A DNA stretch of 45,035 nucleotides. Source: an uncultured Bacilli bacterium. GTDB lineage: Bacteria; Bacillota_I; Bacilli_A; RF39; UBA660. Numbering within the stretch: position 1 is the stretch's first letter; each line of letters opens with the position of its first letter. Made by a program: the position numbers and the translations under genes. The notes below the pieces were generated by a model. That model saw only the letters and a program-made list of their open reading frames with translations, was not told where the DNA came from and did not search any database. The stretch covers positions 1-45,035 of the forward strand of contig CAKOOQ010000005.1 in assembly GCA_934098555.1 (NCBI GenBank), read 5' to 3'. Below are positions 15,568 through 24,251 of the stretch, one piece after another.

Positions 15568-18375
15568 CTAAAGCTCTACGATATAGGGACTATCTTTGGT
15601 ACCTTTTCCATTAGATATCATAACATCTTCCGTAAGGTATAAAGCGGGATAGGCTCCTGATTTAAATTCATCTAAATTCACCCTTGTACCGCCCATGGCT
15701 CCATAATAATCAGAAATCCGATTAACAAAAATATCTGCAGAAGTTACCATCGTCCACACTTTGGCACCTGTATAAAGCCAATTGTTTTCAATACAATCAC
15801 CATATGTATTGGAATGTAGGTTCCAATAATAGACATTGTCTAGACAAGCTGGCCGGTTGTTCGTTTTACCACCAATAGAAGCATAGCCATAATCACTTGG
15901 AACAATAAGTCCTACATAACCTACCCAAGAACTTTCGATAGAATTCTCATTTATATTTGGCAGTGATTTTTCATTTTGATAAATTTTTAAAGCTGAGGCA
16001 TAATTAGAATTAATTTCTGTCCTAAAAATATTCCATGTTAGTCTTTCCACAGTCGGTCTAAAAGCTTGCCCAATAGCATAATAAAAGTTAGTATCCAAAG
16101 AAGTTTTTAAATCCGATTTAGACCATGTAGCCGTTGAAGAAGAATTATATAAAATTTCTTTATTGGAATAAGGTATTGTTCTTACTATTTTTATTCTTTG
16201 ACCTTGTGGGGTATTTAAAAGGCCAATAATACGCCATAATTCATTATTATAAAAAAGATAATTTGGTGTATCAGAAACGGTACCTGCATAACGAAGCTCA
16301 GTTTGGCGAAATTGATTTATTAATGTTTCATCTGTTTGATTTTTAAAAGTTTCTCCTTCATGGGATACTTCATAAAGACCGGAACCACTCGTTGCTGGAG
16401 TGATTGATTTCAAAATAGATACTAAGCTTTTGGACTTACTTGGTAAGGTGATAGAAAGCTTTTCTTCACTTATTCTACCAGCTTCATCTTTTACCCGTGC
16501 CATTAAGGTATAGCTTTCCCCTTCACTAAGACCTGTAAAGGTATAGCTTTTATTATCGTTAGCTAAAATCCAATTCTTTCCTTCATCTTTACTAAAGTAA
16601 TAACTTGTTATACCACTATCTAAGTCATAAGAAGATGTGGCATCTAAGGTAATCGTGGTCTCAGTATTACTTGCTTTTAGTTTTAACTCAGGGGTTCTTG
16701 TATCGACTTTATATAAACCACTACAAACAGTATCCGAAGTATTGCCAGCAAAGTCAGTAGCTTGAGCACAAACTCTTTGTGAAACATTTTTACCGATGAA
16801 AGTAATAGGTACATAGCCCCAAACAACATAGGCACCCGTTATGTTAGGAAGGCAAGATTCATTTGGTGTAAAACAGTATTTGGTGTGAGACATACCACTG
16901 CCAGAGTCTGTGACAATTGCCTTTAAATCTAATGAAGTATACCAATCATTTTCTCCCTGAGAAGAAGCTAAAATGTCAAAAGAAATTGTGGGTGCTTCAT
17001 TATCTATTTTGGTAACCTCAATACTTTGATGGGCAACATGACCAGCTGCATCTTTGACATAGAAGTATATAGTGCCTTGCTCTTTAGCTTCATAAGAAAA
17101 GGATACTTCTGTAAGAGCATTTCCAGCTTCAATATAGTTTTCCGGTTCTTCTTCGATAGTCGTAAATTGGTAACCTGCGACGCCTGAATCAGGATCTAAT
17201 ACCCTAGCAATAATTTTGCTTGTCACACCATAACTATTTTGCTCTTGTAGTGACAAAATCTGAGGGGCTTCTTTATCAATATAACTAATTGTTACTTTAG
17301 ATGAGCTTATATTTCCCAAGTTATCTTTACTCCAAATATAATATGTTTTGTTTTCTGTGACTTCTTTAGTAAATTCATAAGTCTCACCCGTAATTTCTTC
17401 AAATTTGTCAGGTTCTTCATTTGTTTCCGTGAGGTTATATCCTAATAAACCTGATTTTGTATCGGCTAAAGTAACACTTAAAATATTACTATTTTGCCAT
17501 GTTTCATTTAAAGCTTTAGCTAAGATAGTTGGTCCTGTTTGATCAAGCATTGGTGTTTGTACTTCTAAAGTACTTACATTTTTTTCTTCGTCTTTAACAT
17601 AAAGTTTATATGTACCTTCTTTTAAGAATTCTTTTAGAAATGTATAGGTTTTAGCAGGATTAATAGTTAGCCAATTTTCATTGTCAAAACTGTAAGCTTC
17701 GAGATTTAAATGGGTACTTTTTAAAGTAATTTCAACCATTTCTTTGTCTGTTGTGTAAGTTTCATTTTTGGATTGATAAGCGATAGTTACTTCTTGGGAA
17801 ATTTTCTCTTGTGGTTCTTGAGACGCTACAACACTTATTTTACTTTCAAAAGTAGCATTCATGGCTTCGTCAATGGCTGGGGTATCATAATCCATCCAAA
17901 GTTTTAAATCATAGGTAACACTTTCGTTTTCTTTTAAACTGCCGCTGGCAATTTGAAAAGATGCATCTGCCTCTTCTATAGTAGGGGTTACGGAAGAATA
18001 CGTATTTAAAACTTTAGGACTTTGATTATTTAAAGAAATTTTTATATATTGATTGGAAAGTCTTTTAGATGATAGTAAAATATCTTCCAAATTTACTTGA
18101 TAATAAGCTGTTTGCTTACATACATTTTGAATTGTAAAAGAATAACCTTCTGTTTTTAGTCCCTCTTCATCGGTTAAAGGCCATTGTTTTTGCAAATTTA
18201 TGGCTTCTGTATTCTCTAAATAATTGAGTTCAAAGCAATCCGATAAAACTGTATTTAAATCACTTTGATATAAAGTCATTCGCCAGTAAGCATAGGAAAC
18301 ACCAACAAAGAGACTTAATACAATAACCATAGCTAACATTATTAAAATAATTTTTTTCTTTTTATTTTTATTCAT
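15568..18375 (-). CDS. Large surface protein with SipW-type signal and Ig-like repeats
   Basis: About 935 residues, a shorter paralogue of the 2137-residue neighbour. N-terminal membrane segment ends in GVSYAYW (SipW-type). The TasA-like domain is close to its neighbour's (DCFELNYLEN, EGYSFTIQNVC, LKLWMDYDTPA). Four or five Ig-like repeats follow, then one C-terminal domain (YLFYNNELWRIIGLLN ... YPALYLTEDVM, GKGTKDSPY). ATG at 18375 has an AGAGTGG ribosome binding site; an in-frame GTG lies at 18384. The two genes are 14 nt apart, so they form one operon. No cell-wall sorting signal. The SipW peptidase expected to process it is not in the window. Confidence 0.85.
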   Translation of the reverse strand: MNKNKKKKIILIMLAMVIVLSLFVGVSYAYWRMTLYQSDLNTVLSDCFELNYLENTEAINLQKQWPLTDEEGLKTEGYSFTIQNVCKQTAYYQVNLEDILLSSKRLSNQYIKISLNNQSPKVLNTYSSVTPTIEEADASFQIASGSLKENESVTYDLKLWMDYDTPAIDEAMNATFESKISVVASQEPQEKISQEVTIAYQSKNETYTTDKEMVEITLKSTHLNLEAYSFDNENWLTINPAKTYTFLKEFLKEGTYKLYVKDEEKNVSTLEVQTPMLDQTGPTILAKALNETWQNSNILSVTLADTKSGLLGYNLTETNEEPDKFEEITGETYEFTKEVTENKTYYIWSKDNLGNISSSKVTISYIDKEAPQILSLQEQNSYGVTSKIIARVLDPDSGVAGYQFTTIEEEPENYIEAGNALTEVSFSYEAKEQGTIYFYVKDAAGHVAHQSIEVTKIDNEAPTISFDILASSQGENDWYTSLDLKAIVTDSGSGMSHTKYCFTPNESCLPNITGAYVVWGYVPITFIGKNVSQRVCAQATDFAGNTSDTVCSGLYKVDTRTPELKLKASNTETTITLDATSSYDLDSGITSYYFSKDEGKNWILANDNKSYTFTGLSEGESYTLMARVKDEAGRISEEKLSITLPSKSKSLVSILKSITPATSGSGLYEVSHEGETFKNQTDETLINQFRQTELRYAGTVSDTPNYLFYNNELWRIIGLLNTPQGQRIKIVRTIPYSNKEILYNSSSTATWSKSDLKTSLDTNFYYAIGQAFRPTVERLTWNIFRTEINSNYASALKIYQNEKSLPNINENSIESSWVGYVGLIVPSDYGYASIGGKTNNRPACLDNVYYWNLHSNTYGDCIENNWLYTGAKVWTMVTSADIFVNRISDYYGAMGGTRVNLDEFKSGAYPALYLTEDVMISNGKGTKDSPYIVEL

Positions 18376-18409
18376 AATAACCACTCTTTACCCTACTTCT
18401 ATTTTATTA

Positions 18410-18439
18410 ATTATAACCCAAATGACACCGAGATAGCAA
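18410..18439 (-). promoter_or_regulatory. Promoter of the surface-protein operon
   Basis: Minus-strand TTGCTA (18434-18439), 18-bp spacer, TATAAT (18410-18415), 35 bp before the ATG at 18375. Confidence 0.55.
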
Positions 18440-18780
18440 ATTATTTTAAACGGTTTCATAAGTGTTTCGAACACCAATAATCACGATGGATAAATAACGG
18501 GAAGAATTTAAAATAGGAACATTCTTCTTGTAAGCAAAATCATCTTTTAAATTATAGATGAGTATTCTTCTGAAAAATCACATGAAATTAATGAATTTAC
18601 TTGGTAAGGGTGTATTAGAACAGCTTGGTAGAATATAGAAAATATAAAACAGAATGCTACTTGCATCTCAGGTAATCTACTATAAAATCATGAAACATTT
18701 AATTTGGAAAGACCCATTAATACATATCTGAAGAGATATGTTTTATTTTTAACCACACCGATGTAACGGTTATCATCCAC
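18440..18780. other. About 340 bp without a recognisable gene
   Basis: All six frames are broken by stops. One short plus-strand frame (about 18586-18640) reads MNLLGKGVLEQLGRI before a stop, which could be debris of a decayed gene, but I cannot match it. No strong hairpin, terminal repeat or promoter stands out. Confidence 0.4.
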
Positions 18781-18803
18781 AAAAAAAGACTATTCTTAGT
18801 CTT
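18781..18803 (-). terminator. Terminator after the 192-residue membrane protein gene
   Basis: Minus strand AGACTA-AGAA-TAGTCT followed by a T-tract. The sequence TATTCTTAGTCTTC occurs twice in tandem (18791-18804, 18805-18818). Confidence 0.7.
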
Positions 18804-18818
18804 CTATTCTTAGTCTTC

Positions 18819-19394
18819 TTAGTTTAATAATTCATTAAGCTGTTTTAAAGCTTTTAAGAAAGCTTCTTCTTTTTCATAAGAAAATATTTTTTCTTCAATA
18901 GGCTTTTTTTCTTCAGATGAATAAGGAATTTTAGGTTCGCCAGGGGTAAGTTTAAAATTAGAAATACTAACCACGGGTTCCTTAGGCATATCTAAAGTAA
19001 TTTTTTTAACTGGTATCACATCATCAACCATTTCTTCTTTCGTATAATGAATTTCTTTTTGCTTCATTCCATTTACTAATTCTTCATAACTTATGATAGC
19101 ATTATTTTCTTGTTCTTCCTCATAGGCTGTTAAATCAATAACCGGTTTGGGACTTTCATCAATGGTATTGATAATACTTTGCAAATCAATATCACTTTCT
19201 TTATTAATACACATACTTAACTCCTTATTATTCTCTTTTTCTTCATTGACAACCATTTCTTCATTTTCCGCTTCTATAACATAAATCAAGGCCACGATTA
19301 ATACAATTAAAGCCACCACTGCAAAATAAAGAATGTAATCCACTAGGGAAAGACTGCTTAAAATTTGAACAATATCTTTTAAAATGTTTATCAT
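18819..19394 (-). CDS. Single-pass membrane protein with acidic cytoplasmic tail
   Basis: About 191 residues: one N-terminal transmembrane helix (around 16-40, YILYFAVVALIVLIVALIYV) and a long, mostly acidic, probably disordered tail with Glu-rich stretches and a short helix at the C-terminus (EAFLKALKQLNELLN). ATG at 19394 has AGGTGAGAAGT upstream; an in-frame GTG at 19403 is less likely. No known domain. It has its own terminator and lies downstream of the 409-residue surface protein. Confidence 0.65.
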   Translation of the reverse strand: MINILKDIVQILSSLSLVDYILYFAVVALIVLIVALIYVIEAENEEMVVNEEKENNKELSMCINKESDIDLQSIINTIDESPKPVIDLTAYEEEQENNAIISYEELVNGMKQKEIHYTKEEMVDDVIPVKKITLDMPKEPVVSISNFKLTPGEPKIPYSSEEKKPIEEKIFSYEKEEAFLKALKQLNELLN

Positions 19395-19429
19395 ACTTCT
19401 CACCTATTACTAATATAACAAATAAAGAA

Positions 19430-19459
19430 AAAAATAACCATCTTAATTGGTTATTTTTC
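19430..19459 (-). terminator. Terminator of the 409-residue surface protein gene
   Basis: AAAATAACCA and TGGTTATTTT form a 10-bp stem with a 7-nt loop and flanking T-tract. Confidence 0.8.
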
Positions 19460-19486
19460 TCATTTTAGACATCTTTTTGACATTTT

Positions 19487-20716
19487 TTAGGAACCCGAAA
19501 CAATCTCATATGGATTTTCTTTCGTACCATCCCCGATGACATTGACTTTTTTAATCAAAGTAATCACAGGTCTTAGAAAAAGACTTGCATCTTCTGAAAT
19601 ATCTTTTGCCAAAGATCCATTTGACATAACAGCAATATAGTTTGTTTTGCCATTTTCTTTCTTATTTGGTGTCATTGTCCACCAAGAACTTTGTAAATTA
19701 GGAATGTATAAATAATAGTCTTTATTTTCATTTAAAGAACCACCGGCAAATAATACTTCATCCGCGGTTAACGTAGCAATTTTTTTAGATAAAGACGTAC
19801 CATTACAAGCATTGGTCGGATTCTGTTCTTGAAATATTCTTTGTGACGCTAAATATTCAATATGATTATTTTCATCCAAAGACACACTATCATCGAAGCA
19901 ATAATGTGTACTTGAAATAAGATTATCTTGATCTCGTAAAATCGTATTATAGAAAGACTCTAACTGCATATTTAAATTACTAACTAAAAAATTTGTATTG
20001 CCTAAAGAATCGCTCGTATTAAAAGGTATCATAGCTTCGGTGACATTATCCAAAACTAATTTAACGGTTTTATTTTCATTTATTTTGACAATACGCCATA
20101 ATTGGCCGGCAAAGGTAACATAATTATTTAAAACATTACCTTTAAAATAATATACATCTCCATCTTGTTCTGCTTTTCGGATTAGTCCATCTTTATCTGG
20201 TGTTTCTAAAATAGAATTATTTCCTAAAATAACACTAGCAAAACTGTTATCGATTTCTTCGACATCGATTTCCAAAGCAAATGTTATTTCTTTTTTTTCT
20301 TTATTCTCTACCATCATCGTATAACGATGTGTTTCTTGAGGCTTAATTTCAATACGACTCGCTAAAAGTGTTTTAGAAAATACAGATGTATAACTTTCAA
20401 AAGCTTTATTATTTGCATTCAAAGTATAACTGGCATTATCCGCATTAATAGCATCTTTTAATTTTACATAATAGTATTTAGTATCACTCGAATGATTGGT
20501 AACCGAAAATTCTATTTTTTTATTTTCTTCATTCAATTTTATTTTATTTCCGTCAATATAATTTATAGAAAGTTCTTCTGTAACGAGAGTAAGAGCTTCA
20601 TTATAGCTTTTATTTGATTTATAATCACGATATTCAAAAAAAATAAACAAACAAGCAAGGAAGATGATAGAGATTAAAACTAAAGAAATGATATACTTTC
20701 TTTTCATATCCATCAA
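19487..20716 (-). CDS. Membrane-anchored surface protein with one 'WRI/RPV' domain
   Basis: About 409 residues. N-terminal transmembrane segment (about 8-27), a beta-rich region (FSVTNHSSDTKYYYVKLKD ... RYTMMVENKEKKEITFAL) like the TasA-type domain of the two giant proteins, then the shared domain: VYYFKGNVLNNYVTFAGQLW followed by RIVKINENK, LTADEVLFAGGSL, SSWWTMTP, LFLRPVITL and the ending GDGTKENPYEI. It lacks the Ig-like repeats and the AYAYW-type cleavage site, so it probably stays membrane anchored. The start could be ATG 20713 or 20707; GAAGGGTTG lies upstream. Monocistronic. Confidence 0.8.
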   Translation of the reverse strand: MMDMKRKYIISLVLISIIFLACLFIFFEYRDYKSNKSYNEALTLVTEELSINYIDGNKIKLNEENKKIEFSVTNHSSDTKYYYVKLKDAINADNASYTLNANNKAFESYTSVFSKTLLASRIEIKPQETHRYTMMVENKEKKEITFALEIDVEEIDNSFASVILGNNSILETPDKDGLIRKAEQDGDVYYFKGNVLNNYVTFAGQLWRIVKINENKTVKLVLDNVTEAMIPFNTSDSLGNTNFLVSNLNMQLESFYNTILRDQDNLISSTHYCFDDSVSLDENNHIEYLASQRIFQEQNPTNACNGTSLSKKIATLTADEVLFAGGSLNENKDYYLYIPNLQSSWWTMTPNKKENGKTNYIAVMSNGSLAKDISEDASLFLRPVITLIKKVNVIGDGTKENPYEIVSGS

Positions 20717-20957
20717 CCCTTCTTATATTATAAGTATATTAATTTGAATAATCAATGTCAATTTTTTTTGGGTTTTTAACCTAAATTTTACGTAATTTTA
20801 TTGAATTTCATAAGAATTTTCTTTTAAGTGGCTTCCTGTAAGCATGACACTGAAACAACATTGCTAAGAGATTGGAAATAAAAATCAAGATTTAACCCCT
20901 ACCGATATTTATCATAAATAACTATTTAAGAGGACTTTAGAAGTATTTATTTACCAT
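20717..20957. other. Intergenic stretch upstream of the 409-residue gene
   Basis: About 240 bp with no open frame of note and no structured RNA I can recognise. It holds the undefined promoter of the 409-residue gene and ends in the dut terminator. Confidence 0.4.
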
Positions 20958-20990
20958 TAAAAAAGCACACAATTTTTTAGTGTGTTTTTT
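20958..20990 (-). terminator. Terminator of the nrdD-nrdG-dut unit
   Basis: CACAC/GTGTG stem extended by A/T pairs with a T-tract on the minus strand, just past the dut stop. Confidence 0.7.
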
Positions 20991-20992
20991 TA

Positions 20993-21448
20993 CTAATTGG
21001 TACTTCCAAATCCACCCGTACGAAGACCACTTGCGTCATCGTCGTCAGTTATTAAATATTTTTGGAAAATACATTGAGCAATTTTCTCACCTTTTTTGAT
21101 AAGGACTTGTTCATCACGAACATTGTAAAAAGCAACCATTATATGTCCGTCATTATCGACATTACCATAGTAATCTTTATCTATAACCCCTACTGAATTG
21201 GCTAAAACAAGACCTTTCTTTTTAGGATTAGAACTTCTATTATAAAGGTATAGAACTTCATCGTCCATCATATAAGCTTTAATTCCTGTTTTAATAAGTG
21301 TCGGAGCCTTTTCTTCTTTAAAAGGAAGAATCACTGTATCTTGGGCAGCCTCGATATCATATCCTGCTGAAAAAGCTGTACTTCTTCTAGGAAGATGGAT
21401 ATCCTTTTCTTCCCATCCTTTAACAATTTCAAAACCACGTGTTCTCAT
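20993..21448 (-). CDS. dut: dUTP diphosphatase
   Basis: Hydrolyses dUTP to dUMP and PPi, keeping uracil out of DNA and supplying dTMP synthesis. 151 residues with the trimeric dUTPase motifs in order: AGYDIEAA (1), NRSSNPKKKG (2), GVIDKDYYGNVDNDGHI (3), GEKIAQCIFQKY (4) and C-terminal RTGGFGSTN (5). It lies 12 nt after nrdG, so dNTP production and clean-up share a transcript. Confidence 0.95.
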   Translation of the reverse strand: MRTRGFEIVKGWEEKDIHLPRRSTAFSAGYDIEAAQDTVILPFKEEKAPTLIKTGIKAYMMDDEVLYLYNRSSNPKKKGLVLANSVGVIDKDYYGNVDNDGHIMVAFYNVRDEQVLIKKGEKIAQCIFQKYLITDDDDASGLRTGGFGSTN

Positions 21449-21460
21449 TTTTACCTCTTT

Positions 21461-22009
21461 CTATAATTTTTGAAAAGTCTTATCCTTTATCGGAATCAAG
21501 ACAATACTCTTTTCTTTTAAACTTTTAGGTACATCAATGATTCTTTGATTTTCACTACCTCGAAAAACCAAGCCTTTATGAGCTTTAGAAATATCAAATC
21601 TTCCATCGACTAAAACATCTATATAGGAAAGGATTTCTTTAGTAAAGGGATACTTTTCATACATATCTTGCATAATTTCTGTATCAAACAAATAACCAGA
21701 ATAACACCATATATCTTTTTCATCTTGATAAACTTCTTTTATTTTTCGTAATAAGGGAAGAAGAGCTTTTTGGTTATCAGGATACATAGGCTCTCCTCCT
21801 AAAAGAGATAAGCCTTTAATATAAGACGGTTTTAAAAGAGAAATAATCTCGTCTACTTCCTTTTCGGTAAAAGGTTTACCATACTTATAATTCCAAGCAA
21901 TTTCATTGAAGCAGCCTTTGCAGTGATGAGGGCAGCCACTTACAAACAAGGATACTCGAACACCCTTACCATTAGCTATATCATAATTTTTTATTTCGGC
22001 ATAGTACAT
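21461..22009 (-). CDS. nrdG: Anaerobic ribonucleotide reductase activating protein
   Basis: Radical-SAM activase that installs the glycyl radical on NrdD. 182 residues with the iron-sulfur motif CPHHCKGC (CxxxCxxC) near residues 26-33, preceded by GKGVRVSLFVSG, and the SAM-binding GGEP segment (LLGGEPMYPDNQ). It follows nrdD by 9 nt. Strictly anaerobic chemistry. Confidence 0.96.
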   Translation of the reverse strand: MYYAEIKNYDIANGKGVRVSLFVSGCPHHCKGCFNEIAWNYKYGKPFTEKEVDEIISLLKPSYIKGLSLLGGEPMYPDNQKALLPLLRKIKEVYQDEKDIWCYSGYLFDTEIMQDMYEKYPFTKEILSYIDVLVDGRFDISKAHKGLVFRGSENQRIIDVPKSLKEKSIVLIPIKDKTFQKL

Positions 22010-22018
22010 AAAAACCCC

Positions 22019-24145
22019 CTACAAATGTGTGACACGAGCTTTTATTTCTTTCGTTTTACCAACATTCCAGAAATTTTCACCTAGATAGCCACAAGTTCTT
22101 CGTGCCACATTCATTTTATTCTTATCTTTATTATGGCAGTTTGGACATTCCCATTCTAAATCATCATTCACAATGATTTCACCTGTGTAGCCACAGACAT
22201 GACAATAATCAGATTTCGTATTAAATTCAGCATATTGAATATTATCATAAATGAATTTAACCACTTCTTCCATAGCTTCTATGTTATGTTCCATATTAGG
22301 TACTTCGACATAAGAAATACAACCACCGGAACTAATAGGTTGAAATTGACTTTCGAATTTGAATTTAGAAAAAGCATCAATATGTTGTCTTACATCGACA
22401 TGATAACTGTTAGTATAATAGCCTTTATCGGTAACATCTTTAATCGTTCCAAAGCGCTCTTTATCAATTCTAGCAAAACGGTAACATAGGCTTTCGGCTG
22501 GAGTACCATATAAAGCAAAACCAAGACCCGTTTCTTTTTTCCATTCATCTACTTTATCTCTTAAGTGATGCATTAATTTTAAAGCAAATTCTTCACCTTC
22601 TTTTTCCGTTTGAGGAACACCACGCATAAGCATGGTTGTCTCATAAACACCTATGTAACCTAAAGAAAGTGTTGAATAACAACTGTTTAAAAATTTATCA
22701 ATTTTTTCACCTTTTTTTAAACGCGCAATGGCCCCATATTGCCAGTGAATTGGTGAAATATCACTTGTTGTTCCCAGTAAAGCTTCATGACGACACATTA
22801 AGGCTTCACGACAAAGTTCAAGACGTTCATCTAAAAGACTCCAGAATTTTTCTTCATTTTTTTCTGCCACAATGGCTACTTGAGGTAAATTTATAGACAC
22901 AACGCCTTGATTAAAACGTCCTTCAAATTTATAATTACCATTTTCATCTTTAAAAGGAGATAAGAAACTACGACATCCCATCGGACTAAAGACATTACCT
23001 TCATAATTTTTACGCATCTCTTTAGCACTAATGTAATCAGGATACATTCTTTTAGCTGAGCATTTTACAGCTAAATGTGTTAAATAATCGTATTTGCCAC
23101 CTTTTAGGCAATTGTTTTCATCTAAAACATAAACAAGTTTAGGAAAGGCTGGTGTAACATATACACCTTTTTCATTTTTGATACCTTCAAGTCTTTGACG
23201 AAGGATTTCTTCAAAAATTAACGCATTTTCTTCAATGTATTCATCATCATCTTTTAAGTACATAAAAAGCGTTACAAAAGGAGATTGTCCATTTGTTGTC
23301 ATAAGAGTATTAATTTGATATTGAATTGTTTGAACGCCAGCTTTTATTTCTGTTTTCAACCGGTCCATAACCATTTCATCGACTTCTTTTTTCGTTAATT
23401 TTTTCTTAATATCCGGTTCAAATTGATTATAAAACTTTTCTTTTGTTTTACGAACATATTTTCCTAAATGAGAAATATCAACGGATTGACCCCCATATTG
23501 ATTAGAAGCCACCGCAGCAATAATTTGTGTCATAACCGTACAAGCGACTTGAAAACTTTTTGGTGATTCAATCATTTTACCATTCATAACGGTACCATTA
23601 TCAAGCATATCCTCAATGTTGATAAGACAGCAATTAAAAATAGGCTGTACAAAATAATCAGCATCATGAAAATGTAAGATGCCATCTTCATGGGCTTTAC
23701 TAATCTTTTCAGGAAGTAAAATTCTTCTTGTTAAATCCCTTGATACTTCCCCAGCAATATAGTCTCTTTGCGTGCTTGCTAAAGAGGTACTTTTATTTGA
23801 GTTTTCCTCAGCAAGTTCTTTATTAGAATTTTTAATAAGGCTTAGTATAGATTCATCCGTTGTATTGGATTTTCTCACTAAAGCTCTTGTATAACGATAT
23901 GTAATATATTCTTTGGCCAGAGCAAATTTGCGAAGACTCATAAGCTTTTCTTCAATAATATCTTGAATATCCTCGACAAGAATTCTTTTTTTATTTAATT
24001 TTTGAATATATTTAATAATATTTTCAATTTGGGTATCGTTTGCCCCCTCTTCTTCACCAACTTGAGCATTGGCTTTTTTGATAGCTATTCTTATTTTTTC
24101 AGGATCAAAGTCAACACTTTTTCCGTCTCTTTTAATAACTTTCAT
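22019..24145 (-). CDS. nrdD: Anaerobic (class III) ribonucleoside-triphosphate reductase
   Basis: Reduces NTPs to dNTPs with a glycyl radical. About 708 residues: an ATP-cone (KVIKRDGKSVDFDPEKI to about 90), the catalytic barrel (HFHDADYFVQPIFNCCLINIE; PMGCRSFLSP) and the C-terminal radical loop RTCGYLGENFW. A zinc site is made by CHVCGYTGE and CPNCHN. ATG at 24145 has AAAGGAGTGG upstream and gives the standard start; 14 extra codons upstream lack a good site. Divergent from the Crp/Fnr regulator, with a palindrome in between. Confidence 0.96.
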   Translation of the reverse strand: MKVIKRDGKSVDFDPEKIRIAIKKANAQVGEEEGANDTQIENIIKYIQKLNKKRILVEDIQDIIEEKLMSLRKFALAKEYITYRYTRALVRKSNTTDESILSLIKNSNKELAEENSNKSTSLASTQRDYIAGEVSRDLTRRILLPEKISKAHEDGILHFHDADYFVQPIFNCCLINIEDMLDNGTVMNGKMIESPKSFQVACTVMTQIIAAVASNQYGGQSVDISHLGKYVRKTKEKFYNQFEPDIKKKLTKKEVDEMVMDRLKTEIKAGVQTIQYQINTLMTTNGQSPFVTLFMYLKDDDEYIEENALIFEEILRQRLEGIKNEKGVYVTPAFPKLVYVLDENNCLKGGKYDYLTHLAVKCSAKRMYPDYISAKEMRKNYEGNVFSPMGCRSFLSPFKDENGNYKFEGRFNQGVVSINLPQVAIVAEKNEEKFWSLLDERLELCREALMCRHEALLGTTSDISPIHWQYGAIARLKKGEKIDKFLNSCYSTLSLGYIGVYETTMLMRGVPQTEKEGEEFALKLMHHLRDKVDEWKKETGLGFALYGTPAESLCYRFARIDKERFGTIKDVTDKGYYTNSYHVDVRQHIDAFSKFKFESQFQPISSGGCISYVEVPNMEHNIEAMEEVVKFIYDNIQYAEFNTKSDYCHVCGYTGEIIVNDDLEWECPNCHNKDKNKMNVARRTCGYLGENFWNVGKTKEIKARVTHL

Positions 24146-24200
24146 TTTTTCCACTCCTTTACCATGCATACACATCATAAATCGCATTCAAAACATTGTC

Positions 24201-24216
24201 TGTTGCAATTGCAACA
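24201..24216. promoter_or_regulatory. Perfect 16-bp palindrome, probable Crp/Fnr-type operator
   Basis: TGTTGCAATTGCAACA is identical to its reverse complement and sits in the 106-bp gap between nrdD and the regulator. Its first TTGCAA is the -35 box of the regulator promoter. Crp/Fnr dimers bind inverted repeats of about this size. Binding by this particular regulator is inference. Confidence 0.7.
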
Positions 24217-24231
24217 TTTTAGCATTATAAT
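24203..24231 (+). promoter_or_regulatory. Promoter of the Crp/Fnr regulator gene
   Basis: TTGCAA (24203-24208), 17-bp spacer, TATAAT (24226-24231), overlapping the palindrome, so a bound dimer would block it (autorepression). Confidence 0.7.
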
Positions 24232-24251
24232 TTTTTTCATAGAAAGAAGCG

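Noticed and set aside
18791..18818. Perfect tandem 14-mer as a regulatory repeat
   Set aside because: It is part of and next to a terminator hairpin; two copies of an AT-rich 14-mer there are most simply a local duplication.
20993..21448. dUTPase as a phage remnant
   Set aside because: It is adjacent to nrdG and nrdD in a coherent nucleotide operon and no phage genes are present.
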